A model generated the notes under the pieces. The model was not told the DNA's origin and did no database searches. It worked only from the letters and a program-made list of their open reading frames with translations. Positions 1 through 7,127 of a stretch of 9,436 nt of DNA are shown piece by piece. The position numbers and the translations under genes are program-made. The stretch is taken from contig DMYZ01000259.1 of the NCBI GenBank assembly GCA_003483565.1, positions 1-9,436 on the forward strand. The letters are read 5' to 3'. Each line of letters starts with the position of its first letter. Positions within the stretch are counted from its first letter, which is position 1. Source of the stretch: Prevotella sp. Its GTDB lineage: Bacteria > Bacteroidota > Bacteroidia > Bacteroidales > Bacteroidaceae.

Positions 1-922
1 TTCCGCCGATAGCATATTTGCCATAGCCCTCAGCACCAGGGAAAGCAAGATGGCGAGGACGGAAAGTCCATATTTTTCCTTCCGTAATATTTCCTGTAGA
101 ATCTTCTTCATTAACTTGCCAGTAATAAGTGTCAAGGTTTGACAGATGGTCGAGGTTATAGTTGCAGCCCGTGATAGTTGCAACAGGAGAAATTTGATTT
201 TTACTCGTACCGATAAGGATATGGTGTTTCACTGCATGCTTCGCAGGTGCCCATGACAGAGTAAGACTTCCGTCCTCCGTCTTGGCATGAAAATCTTGAT
301 TATCCGGATAAGGCTGTCGTGCCTGTTTTTGTGGATTGTTTTGATCTATAGAAAGAGAATTGATATAAACCAGGTTACTGTTGTATATTATACCTTTTAG
401 CGGATCTGTACGGTATTCCAATATGATATTTTTACCTTCTTGAGCATTTACTGTGATATAAGAAAGTGCCGCATCGTCTATGGATTGTGCATTTTCTGAT
501 TGTTGTACTCTTTCAACTACTTTTTGGGCATTCACATAGATAGAAATAGGGATAAGTTTTTTTAATCCATTGACTCCATTATGATAAGCTAGAATGGTAT
601 GTTGTCCGGCAGAAAGTCCGGAGATGATAAAGCGTATGCCAGTGGCAGCTATGCCGTCGCCTGTCAGTTTCAGCTGGTGTGAACAAACATCTTCTTTATT
701 CCATTGTGCATGGAGCTGTTCACCCTTTGTTAAAGTCTCAATTTTTATATTTACATTATTAAATGTTTTTTCGTCTGATGCCTGTTGGGCTACCATCCAT
801 GAAGAATATCCAGAAGCTGTTACTTCATTGGTATGTCTACCATTGATGTCAAAGTCTATTTTCTGAGCCGATACGGCAATAGCGTTGGCAAGAATTGTAA
901 CGATAAGAAGAGATTTTTTCAT
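1..922 (-). CDS. Secreted PL1-type pectate lyase-like protein, N-terminal part (truncated by window edge)
   Basis: The minus strand is open from ATG at 922-920 to the window edge, giving 307 complete codons with no stop. Residues 1-20 form a Sec signal peptide (MKKSLLIV start, hydrophobic core, V-S-A before Q20) without a lipobox cysteine, so a soluble periplasmic or exported protein is expected. Residues about 21-200 look like a beta-rich accessory domain I cannot name. Residues about 204-290 resemble a fibronectin type III domain (LSWAPAKHAVKHHILIGTS and YYWQVNEEDSTGN are typical strands). Residues 292-307 read LAFPGAEGYGKYAIGG, the usual opening of the Bacteroidetes PL1 pectate lyase domain and close to residues 84-99 of the lyase at 1070. 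The catalytic domain itself lies outside the window, so lyase activity is inferred from this opening alone. It is transcribed divergently from the lyase operon and probably acts on the same pectic polymer. Confidence 0.85.
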   Translation of the reverse strand, partial: MKKSLLIVTILANAIAVSAQKIDFDINGRHTNEVTASGYSSWMVAQQASDEKTFNNVNIKIETLTKGEQLHAQWNKEDVCSHQLKLTGDGIAATGIRFIISGLSAGQHTILAYHNGVNGLKKLIPISIYVNAQKVVERVQQSENAQSIDDAALSYITVNAQEGKNIILEYRTDPLKGIIYNSNLVYINSLSIDQNNPQKQARQPYPDNQDFHAKTEDGSLTLSWAPAKHAVKHHILIGTSKNQISPVATITGCNYNLDHLSNLDTYYWQVNEEDSTGNITEGKIWTFRPRHLAFPGAEGYGKYAIGG

Positions 923-1069
923 ATATATTTTTTGTATAATGTGTACTTTAAGAAAAGACGAATAATAAAAAAATAATCGTCAGTTTAAAAGATATTTTTT
1001 ACTCTATAAAAGAAATTGATTACATTTGGGGATATTTTGCGTCTTTAAGAAAATATCTAAATAAAATAT
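923..1069. promoter_or_regulatory. Divergent intergenic region between two lyase genes
   Basis: This 147-bp AT-rich stretch separates two divergent starts, so it should hold promoters for both directions. On the plus strand TACATTTG at 1021-1028 fits the Bacteroidetes -7 box. On the minus strand the best I see is TATCTTTT (994 down to 987), one base off TAnnTTTG and with a poor -33 element. An imperfect inverted repeat, GACGA at 957-961 against TCGTC at 977-981 with partly matching A/T inner arms, could be an operator. No Shine-Dalgarno sequence precedes either start, as is usual in this phylum. Confidence 0.6.
1021..1028 (+). promoter_or_regulatory. -7 box of the lyase-DUF3826-DUF4955 operon promoter
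   Basis: TACATTTG matches the primary Bacteroidetes sigma consensus TAnnTTTG exactly. The expected -33 TTTG position (about 997-1001) is only TTTT or TTTA, so the promoter may be weak or need an activator. Transcription would start near 1034-1036, leaving a leader of roughly 35 nt before the ATG at 1070. Confidence 0.5.
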
Positions 1070-2815
1070 ATGATGAGACAGAAATTTCTTATGATGTCTG
1101 CTGTTGTAGCCTTTTTGTCACCATTAGTGGCACATGCTCAGTATCCCGTGATTACTGCTGAAGCACAGGCAAAGATAAATGCTTTGACTAAACAATGGAC
1201 AGAACATTCAGACAGTGCTTGGAAAGTCGCTTTTCCTGTAGTCGTAAAAGAGGCGGAGCAGGGGCGCCCCTATGTGCCTTGGGCTTTTCGTCCATATGAT
1301 TTGAGGCAGGCTAAGATTCCTGCATTCCCTGGTGCAGAAGGTGGCGGTATGTATACTTTTGGCGGACGAGGCGGTAAAGTCCTTGTGGTCACTAACTTGA
1401 ATGATGACGGGGTAGGTTCTTTCCGATGGGCTTGTGAACAAGGTGGAGCGCGTATTGTCGTCTTTAATGTGAGTGGTGTCATTCGCCTCAAAACTCCAAT
1501 CATTGTCCGTGCACCTTATATTACTATAGCAGGACAGACTGCTCCTGGGGATGGTGTCTGTATAACAGGCCAGTCTTTCCAGGTGAATACTCATGACATC
1601 ATTGTCCGCCATATGCGTTTCCGTCGTGGTAATACTGACAGTTGGTATCGCGAAGATAGTTTTGGAGGCAATCCTGTCGGTAATATTATGATCGACCACT
1701 GTTCTTGTGAGTGGGGACTTGATGAAAATATTTCTTTCTATCGTCACATGTTTACCTTAGGTGATAAATTCGGTGAGCGCAAAGAGCCTACTGTAAACGT
1801 AACCATCCAGAATACTATATCAGCAAAAGCCCTTGACACTTACAATCATGCTTTTGGTTCAACCATCGGAGGAGAAAATGCATCTTTCATGCGTAATCTT
1901 TGGGCAGATAATAGCGGACGTAATCCTTCTATAGGATGGGGCGGAGTTTTCAACTTCATTAATAATGTTGTATACAATTGGGTACATCGTACTGCTGATG
2001 GAGGCGAGTATTCAACGATGGACAACTTCGTTAATAATTATTATAAACCGGGACCTTTGACACTGAAAGATTCACCTGTAGGCCATCGTATTATCAAGAG
2101 TGAAAGCCGAAGCGATAATTTGTTCCCGTTTAAACAATATGGCCGTGTATATGCTACGGGGAATATAGTAGAAGGTTATCCTGATATTACTAAAAATAAT
2201 TGGGACGGAGGAATTCAGACTTCTGATGAGAAAGATGGAAAACTGACTTCTACAGAATTAGCTTTGATGAAGAGTAATGAACCTTTTGTAATGCCTCACC
2301 TTACCATTCTTCCTGCTGATTCAACTTTTAATCATGTCATGAATAATGTTGGTGCTACATTCCCAACGCGCGATATTATAGACCAGCGTGTCATCAATGA
2401 AGTAGAGACAGGTAATGTATATGTTGCCAAGAAACTTGATAAGAAGCATCCTTATGGAGATACATGGGGACTAGCTCAAAAATCACAAAATGCAGAAGGA
2501 TTGTTTAAGTATCGTCGTCTTGATAATGATTCTTATAAGTATGGTATTATCACAGATCCTTCACAGATGGGCGGCCTGCCTAAGTATAAAGGCAAACCAC
2601 GCAAGGATAGCGATGGCGATGGTATGCCGGATGATTGGGAAATTGCCAATGGGCTGAATCCTAATGATCCTTCTGATGCTAATGGTGATATCAACGGTGA
2701 TGGTTATACCAACATTGAAAAATATATCAATGGTATTGATACAAAGAAGAAGGTAGATTGGACTGACCTTCGCAACAATCACGATACTCTTCAAGAGCAT
2801 GGTGGCGTTATGTAA
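1070..2815 (+). CDS. Secreted PL1-family pectate lyase-like protein with C-terminal calcium-binding repeats
   Basis: The product is 581 residues and probably cleaves pectic galacturonan by beta-elimination in the periplasm or outside the cell. Residues 1-23 are a Sec signal peptide ending in A-H-A before Q24, with no lipobox. Residues 24-82 form a helical linker, and the PL1 beta-helix runs from about 84 (IPAFPGAEGGG) to about 500. Recognisable PL1 signatures are TNLNDDGVGSFRWA (108-121), ITIAGQTAPGDGVCI (151-165) and DHCSCEWGLDE (209-219), whose acidic residues D209, D218 and E219 sit where calcium ligands are expected. R284 in the segment DNSGRNPS is the likely catalytic arginine, although relatives usually read closer to HNxSRxPR. 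Residues 513-555 (DSDGDGMPDDWE and a second Asp/Asn/Gly-rich stretch) resemble thrombospondin type 3 or EF-hand-like calcium repeats. ATG at 1073 is an alternative start; an in-frame TAA at 1058-1060 excludes a longer protein. It is first in a three-gene operon. Confidence 0.88.
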   Translation: MMRQKFLMMSAVVAFLSPLVAHAQYPVITAEAQAKINALTKQWTEHSDSAWKVAFPVVVKEAEQGRPYVPWAFRPYDLRQAKIPAFPGAEGGGMYTFGGRGGKVLVVTNLNDDGVGSFRWACEQGGARIVVFNVSGVIRLKTPIIVRAPYITIAGQTAPGDGVCITGQSFQVNTHDIIVRHMRFRRGNTDSWYREDSFGGNPVGNIMIDHCSCEWGLDENISFYRHMFTLGDKFGERKEPTVNVTIQNTISAKALDTYNHAFGSTIGGENASFMRNLWADNSGRNPSIGWGGVFNFINNVVYNWVHRTADGGEYSTMDNFVNNYYKPGPLTLKDSPVGHRIIKSESRSDNLFPFKQYGRVYATGNIVEGYPDITKNNWDGGIQTSDEKDGKLTSTELALMKSNEPFVMPHLTILPADSTFNHVMNNVGATFPTRDIIDQRVINEVETGNVYVAKKLDKKHPYGDTWGLAQKSQNAEGLFKYRRLDNDSYKYGIITDPSQMGGLPKYKGKPRKDSDGDGMPDDWEIANGLNPNDPSDANGDINGDGYTNIEKYINGIDTKKKVDWTDLRNNHDTLQEHGGVM

Positions 2816-2818
2816 GTT

Positions 2819-3433
2819 ATGAGAAAGTCAATTTATATCATCTTGGCCTTGATGCTGGTTTTCAGCATTAAGGTCTCTGCACAGATAGCACTTGACAGTG
2901 TGGGGCGTAATCCTGCATATGTAAAGACAATTGTCAATCGTTCTGAAAGCATCGTTAAAGGTTTGAACCTTAAAAACGATTATGCCCGAAAGAATGTTTT
3001 GAATATTATCGCAAATCGTTATTTCAAACTTAATGATATAGACGATAAATATAAGAAGGATAAAAATGCTCTGCAGGCTCAGCTTTACCAGCACCATTTT
3101 GAATTTGCAGCTGATCTTGCTAATTACCTCTCTGATAAACAGATTGAAGAAGTCAAGGACGGTCTTACTTATGGTGTCACTCCAAAGACTTATAAGGCCT
3201 ACCTTGAAATGATACCGACTCTTAAGGATAATGAAAAGCTCCAAATCTTGAACTGGCTTGAAGAAGCTCGTGAACTGGCAATGGATGCCGGAAACTCAAA
3301 TGAAAAACATGCTTGGTTTGGTAAATACAAAGGTCGGATCAATAATTGGCTTTCTAAGCGAGGATATAATTTGGACGAAGAGCGAAAAGGTTGGAATCAA
3401 CGTATCGAAGCTAAAAAGAATAACAATGAGTAA
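2819..3433 (+). CDS. DUF3826 family secreted small helical protein
   Basis: The product is 204 residues and opens with a signal peptide (MRKSIYIILALML, then V-S-A before Q22), so the mature protein is periplasmic. The rest is predicted helical and highly charged. I recognise the DUF3826 pattern from two conserved blocks: KDGLTYGVTPKTYKAYLEMI (113-132) and AMDAGNSNEKHAWFGKYKG (154-172), followed by RINNWLSKRGY. The family has no function I know of, but it recurs beside pectin-degrading genes in Bacteroidetes. Here it begins 3 nt after the lyase stop and its last 8 nt overlap the next gene, so the three are almost certainly cotranscribed and perhaps translationally coupled. This placement suggests a partner or accessory role for the neighbouring lyase or beta-helix protein; that is inference. 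No catalytic motif is evident. Confidence 0.85.
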   Translation: MRKSIYIILALMLVFSIKVSAQIALDSVGRNPAYVKTIVNRSESIVKGLNLKNDYARKNVLNIIANRYFKLNDIDDKYKKDKNALQAQLYQHHFEFAADLANYLSDKQIEEVKDGLTYGVTPKTYKAYLEMIPTLKDNEKLQILNWLEEARELAMDAGNSNEKHAWFGKYKGRINNWLSKRGYNLDEERKGWNQRIEAKKNNNE

Positions 3434-6398
3434 AAGATTATCATTATTAATCATGTTTATATGGATTGCACATGTTTATGTGCAATCTTTTTCTTTTGAT
3501 TACTCTTATGTTGGATATAAAATGTCGGAGGCTCCTGTCCCGGATGTGCCTGTTTCCGTTTTTGTTCCTTGTAATGGAGGTGATCAGAGTGTAGAAATCC
3601 AGCACGCTGTTGATTTTGTTTCTTCTCTTCGTCCGGATAGGAAGTCGGGTTTGAGAGGGGCTGTCCTTTTAGGAAAAGGTACATTTTTGATTTCCAGTCC
3701 TATTCGTATTGCTGCCAGTGGAGTTGTTCTCAGAGGTAGTGGTCATAAGGCTACAATACTTCAGAAGGCAGGTGTTGAACGTGGCGCAATTGTCTATATA
3801 GAGGGTAGGAATGATCGCCAGATTAAGGATACATTAAAGATGAATACTCATCTTGTTTATTCTGCTAGAGGTAATAATGATGTTTTAATCCTTCGTCATT
3901 CCACAGCTGAATGGATTAATAAGATGCGTTGTGCCAATTTTGGCGGTGGCCAGGACCTTGGCTATTGGGGATGGCATCCTGGTGAAATGGATCTCGAATT
4001 CACTCGCACAATAACGCCTGAAAAAAAGTTTGATGCACCTCTTCCTGTTTTACTGGATAAAGACTGTCAGATCATGCATTATGTGTGGCCGGGACGAATT
4101 CATGATAGTGGAGTTGAAAATTTAATTCTGGAATCAACTTATAATGTGAAATATCCCAAGGATGAAGATCATGCATGGGATGGTGTTTATATTGCCAATG
4201 CAAAGGACTGTTGGGTTCGTATCGTTGATTTCCGGAACTTGAGCGGTTCTGCTGTTATAATCCAGCGTAGTGGCAGTCAAATCACAGTTCAGGATTGCCG
4301 TTCTTTTACTCCTGTAGGTGAAATCGGTGGTTATCGTCGGCGTACCTTCCTTACTTTTGGTGAGAAATGCCTTTTCCAACGTTTATACAGTGAGAATGGC
4401 ATCAATGATTTTGCTACAGGTTTCCTTGCAGCCGGTCCTAATGTGTTTTCGCAATGTGATAGTCATGAGTCTTTGGGATTCAGTGGCTCAATAGGAAGTT
4501 TTGCTTCCGGTGTTCTGTTTGATGATGTCAATATTGATGGCAATGCAATTAAATTTTGTAACCTTGGTATTGAAAAGTATGGGACAGGATGGAATGCCAC
4601 AAACTCTACTGTTTATCAATCTACAGCTAGTGCAATTTATGCTGATAGTCTTCCAGACGGAAGTAATAATTATGTTTATGGCTGTTGGGGACAGTTTTGT
4701 GGTACAGGTAACTATGATGAAAGTAATAATCACGTACAGCCTTGGAGCCTTTTTGGAGCCCAACTTCAGAAAAGATTAGGCCGGGATGTATCTGGAGTAA
4801 CCAGAACGCTATCCCGTAATGTTGAGGCTAGCAGTAATCCTACTCTTGATCTAGCCCAACGTATGGTTGCTGAAGCTCATCATTCTAGAGTGACAATGAA
4901 AGAATGGGCTGACAGTGCTATGTTAAAATCGTATGATTATTGTGGCCGCCATTATCGTTCAATAGCTTCAATAAAATATAAAAGGTCACTGAATCAAGAT
5001 TCAGCCCTGCTTCCACATTATGCTATAGTTAACGGTAAATTAACTATTGATGAAGCTTTGGCTGTAGGTGGCAAACATAATGCTCCATGGTGGAATGGCA
5101 GAGTGAAGTATAGTACGATGCAAAAACTTCCTGAAGCAATTACCCGCACTGTTCCTGGTATGGAATTCCAAGGAGCAACTGATCGTATTGATACTGTGAT
5201 TTCTCATTTTGAAAAGAATCATGTATTGATGCTTTCGCAAAACTATGGATTGTGGTATGACCGTCGCCGTGATGATCATGAGCGTATCCGCCGGCAGGAT
5301 GGCGATGTCTGGGGACCTTTTTATGAACAGCCTTTTGCTCGTAGCGGGCAGGGAAAAGCATGGGATGGGCTAAGCAAATATGATCTTACTCGCTTAAATC
5401 CATATTATTTCTACCGGTTGAATGAATTTGCAGGAAAGGCCGCACCAAAAGGAATATTGCTTTTTAACGAAATGTATTTTCAGCATAATATTCTGGAAGC
5501 AGGTGCTCATTGGGTAGATTGCCCTTGGCGTTCAGCTAATAATATCAATCATACTGGATTCCCTGAACCGGTTCCTTTTACTGGTGATAAACGTATTTTT
5601 ATGGCTGACCGTTTCTATGACGAAACGGATTCTGTAAGAGGTAAACTCCATAAACAGTTTATTATGAATGAACTGGATGCGTTGTCTAATCATCCAAATG
5701 TCATTCAATCGATAGGTGAGGAATTTACGGGTCCGTTCCATTTTGTTAAGTTCTGGCTTCAGACTATCAAGGAGTGGGAGCAGAAGACCGGTAAAAATGT
5801 TCTTGTTGCTCTTTCTGTGAATAAAGATGTACAAGATTCAGTACTTCGTGATCCAGTTTTAAATAAGATAGTCAATATTGTTGATATTGAGCAGTGGTAT
5901 TATCATAGCAAAGGACTTTTTGCTCCCCCGGGGGGCATGAATTTAGCCCCACGCCAGTATGAGCGCAGTGTCCGTACGGGGAGAATCACATTCCGTAATG
6001 TGTATCAGTCCGTGAGTGAATATCGTGAAGCTTATCCGGATAAGGCGGTAATCTATTATGCTAAGGCTTATTCACAGGAGGCCTGGGCTGTCTTAATGGC
6101 TGGAGGTTCTTGCCCTGAGATTCCAGTCCGTGATATTACGTTTTTGAAAGATGCAGCTTCCATGCTGATAACCAACCATCAGAATGGTGTTTATTTATTA
6201 AGAAATACCAAAGGTGATGCTCTAATTTATACGGATGAGGGAAGCAAGTCTGCTAAGTTTGATATCCCAGCAGGTTTGTATCGTTTGAGTAAAGTCAATG
6301 ATAAGACTGGAACCATAGAGTTTGATAAGAAAATAACTGTCAAATCTGGATTTGAAGTTAAGGATAAAGGTGTTTTCTGGTTGCAGAAAATTAAATAG
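3426..6398 (+). CDS. DUF4955-type secreted protein: parallel beta-helix fused to a putative glycoside hydrolase barrel
   Basis: The product is 990 residues from ATG at 3426, which overlaps the previous gene by 8 nt. A longer in-frame ATG at 3258 would bury the signal peptide (MSKRLSLLIMFIWIAHVYVQ) inside the DUF3826 gene, so it is rejected. Residues about 36-440 look like a pectate-lyase-type parallel beta-helix: an opening strand with GAVLLGKGTFLISSPIRI (78-95) and GVVLRGSGHKATIL (99-112), then turns such as WDGVYIANAKDCWVRIVDFR. Residues about 540-905 resemble a (beta/alpha)8 barrel of the clan A hydrolase kind: LLFNEMYFQ (678-686), SIGEEFTGP (762-770), NIVDIEQWYYH (817-827) and VIYYAKAYSQ (875-884). 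E682, E765, E766 and E822 are candidate catalytic acids. A small C-terminal beta-sandwich follows (about 915-990). The DUF4955 assignment is from memory of the family, and no reaction is known to me. Its operon partners suggest a pectic substrate. Confidence 0.75.
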   Translation: MSKRLSLLIMFIWIAHVYVQSFSFDYSYVGYKMSEAPVPDVPVSVFVPCNGGDQSVEIQHAVDFVSSLRPDRKSGLRGAVLLGKGTFLISSPIRIAASGVVLRGSGHKATILQKAGVERGAIVYIEGRNDRQIKDTLKMNTHLVYSARGNNDVLILRHSTAEWINKMRCANFGGGQDLGYWGWHPGEMDLEFTRTITPEKKFDAPLPVLLDKDCQIMHYVWPGRIHDSGVENLILESTYNVKYPKDEDHAWDGVYIANAKDCWVRIVDFRNLSGSAVIIQRSGSQITVQDCRSFTPVGEIGGYRRRTFLTFGEKCLFQRLYSENGINDFATGFLAAGPNVFSQCDSHESLGFSGSIGSFASGVLFDDVNIDGNAIKFCNLGIEKYGTGWNATNSTVYQSTASAIYADSLPDGSNNYVYGCWGQFCGTGNYDESNNHVQPWSLFGAQLQKRLGRDVSGVTRTLSRNVEASSNPTLDLAQRMVAEAHHSRVTMKEWADSAMLKSYDYCGRHYRSIASIKYKRSLNQDSALLPHYAIVNGKLTIDEALAVGGKHNAPWWNGRVKYSTMQKLPEAITRTVPGMEFQGATDRIDTVISHFEKNHVLMLSQNYGLWYDRRRDDHERIRRQDGDVWGPFYEQPFARSGQGKAWDGLSKYDLTRLNPYYFYRLNEFAGKAAPKGILLFNEMYFQHNILEAGAHWVDCPWRSANNINHTGFPEPVPFTGDKRIFMADRFYDETDSVRGKLHKQFIMNELDALSNHPNVIQSIGEEFTGPFHFVKFWLQTIKEWEQKTGKNVLVALSVNKDVQDSVLRDPVLNKIVNIVDIEQWYYHSKGLFAPPGGMNLAPRQYERSVRTGRITFRNVYQSVSEYREAYPDKAVIYYAKAYSQEAWAVLMAGGSCPEIPVRDITFLKDAASMLITNHQNGVYLLRNTKGDALIYTDEGSKSAKFDIPAGLYRLSKVNDKTGTIEFDKKITVKSGFEVKDKGVFWLQKIK

Positions 6399-6407
6399 TT
6401 TATAGCG

Positions 6408-6464
6408 TTTTTTTGCATTTTATGTACTGTTTTAGTTTGAAATAGGGCATAAAATGCAGAAAAA
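6408..6464 (+). repeat. 17-bp inverted repeat, possible stem-loop after the DUF4955 gene
   Basis: The arms at 6408-6424 (seven T, then GCATTTTATG) and 6448-6464 (CATAAAATGC, then AGAAAAA) pair at all 17 positions, 16 Watson-Crick and one T-G wobble, around a 23-nt loop. It begins 9 nt after the stop codon, where a terminator or 3'-end stabilising hairpin would be expected. It is not a classical intrinsic terminator, because the T run lies on the 5' side of the stem and the stem is AT-rich. The 9-mer TGCAGAAAA at 6382-6390 is repeated at 6455-6463, so the 5' arm could alternatively pair upstream. Confidence 0.6.
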
Positions 6465-6498
6465 TACCAGTATTTACCATTTCTTTGTCAGTTTTTAC

Positions 6499-6529
6499 TT
6501 AGGCTTTTTTTATCTTTTTTCTACTTTTG
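6499..6529 (+). promoter_or_regulatory. Candidate Bacteroidetes promoter for the sigma factor operon
   Basis: TACTTTTG at 6522-6529 matches the -7 consensus TAnnTTTG exactly. TTAG at 6499-6502, 19 nt upstream, is a one-mismatch -33 box (consensus TTTG). Transcription would begin near 6535, about 28 nt before the ATG at 6563. This placement excludes the upstream in-frame TTG at 6527 as the start codon, since it lies inside the promoter. The match suggests that the primary sigma factor, rather than only the encoded ECF factor, transcribes this unit. Confidence 0.55.
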
Positions 6530-6562
6530 CTTTCACAAAATAACAAAAGACCTAAAGAATTT

Positions 6563-7123
6563 ATGAATACATGTGCAACTAAAGATAATAAGGATGCATT
6601 TCAATTGCTGACTGATTATCAGAATGGAGATAATTCTGCTTTTACATTTATTTATAATATGTATATTCAGAAAATGCTTAGTTTTGGAAGTTGTCTAACC
6701 TCTGACAGAGAGTTGGTGAAGGATTGCATACAAGATGTTTTTTTGCGTCTTCTTGATCGTAATCGTATGCCAGATGTTCATAATTTAGGTTCTTATCTTA
6801 TTATATCCCTTCGTAATAGGCTGCTTGACGAATTTCGTCGGAATAATTTTACATCAGATGCAGAAGTCGAAAGCTTTACGATGCGTTTGTCCAATGAAGA
6901 TCTTGAACGTTCTTTTATAGATAAGGAAACTGACCTTAGAGAGCATGTTAAGGTCGTTTCATTAATGCAGTCCTTAACCCCCAGACAGCGGCAAGCTTTT
7001 CAATTGTATTATCTTGAGGAAAAGAAATATGAGGAGATTTGCCATATTATGAAATTGAATCATCATTCTGTCCGGAATTTAGTTCATCGTGGGATGCTTA
7101 AGTTGCGTGCTGCTACAGTATAA
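6563..7123 (+). CDS. ECF (group 4) sigma-70 family RNA polymerase sigma factor
   Basis: The product is 186 residues, the normal ECF sigma length, and cytoplasmic. Region 2 spans about residues 24-93: AFTFIYNMYIQKML, then TSDRELVKDCIQDVFLRLL (46-64), the core-binding helix, then LGSYLIISLRNRLLDEFRR (75-93), which covers the -10 recognition area. A charged linker follows at about 94-128. Region 4 spans about 130-183: LTPRQRQAFQLYYLEEKKYEEI (138-159), then helix-turn-helix HHSVRNLVHRGMLKLR (167-182). The DCIQD style is typical of Bacteroidetes sigma factors that control glycan-use loci. Those usually sit next to a FecR-like anti-sigma gene and a SusC-like receptor with an N-terminal signalling extension. 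Here the downstream neighbour is instead a hydrolase starting 4 nt after the stop. ATG at 6563 is chosen because the only longer option is TTG at 6527, within the promoter. Confidence 0.9.
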   Translation: MNTCATKDNKDAFQLLTDYQNGDNSAFTFIYNMYIQKMLSFGSCLTSDRELVKDCIQDVFLRLLDRNRMPDVHNLGSYLIISLRNRLLDEFRRNNFTSDAEVESFTMRLSNEDLERSFIDKETDLREHVKVVSLMQSLTPRQRQAFQLYYLEEKKYEEICHIMKLNHHSVRNLVHRGMLKLRAATV

Positions 7124-7127
7124 AGTT

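Larger units (their letters stand above)
6399..6562. promoter_or_regulatory. Intergenic region between the lyase operon and the sigma factor gene
   Basis: This 164-bp AT-rich stretch holds a long inverted repeat in its first half and a TAnnTTTG promoter match in its second half. It contains no credible small coding region. It appears to mark the end of one transcription unit and the start of another. Confidence 0.6.

Noticed and set aside
594..866. A 90-codon plus-strand open frame.
   Set aside because: It lies wholly opposite the minus-strand lyase gene, has no promoter or family resemblance, and is explained as a shadow of that gene.
979..1003. GTCAGTTT and TTTTTACT occur both here and at 6487-6499 upstream of the sigma gene, suggesting a common ECF operator.
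   Set aside because: The spacing between the two words, and to the -7 boxes, differs between the sites. Short T-rich words recur easily by chance in such AT-rich DNA.
1208..1747. A 179-codon minus-strand open frame inside the PL1 lyase gene, considered as an antisense or overlapping gene.
   Set aside because: The opposite strand encodes a well-supported lyase domain through the whole interval, and the minus-strand translation shows no domain, signal peptide or plausible start context.
3258..3425. A 56-residue N-terminal extension of the DUF4955 protein from an earlier ATG.
   Set aside because: It overlaps the DUF3826 gene deeply and would put the clear signal peptide in the middle of the protein; the ATG at 3426 gives a normal overlap and a normal signal peptide.
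5924..5937. A C5-G6 GC-rich near-palindrome in an AT-rich gene, considered as a regulatory or insertion-target site.
   Set aside because: It is in-frame coding sequence for A-P-P-G-G with no flanking duplication or disruption, so codon choice explains it.
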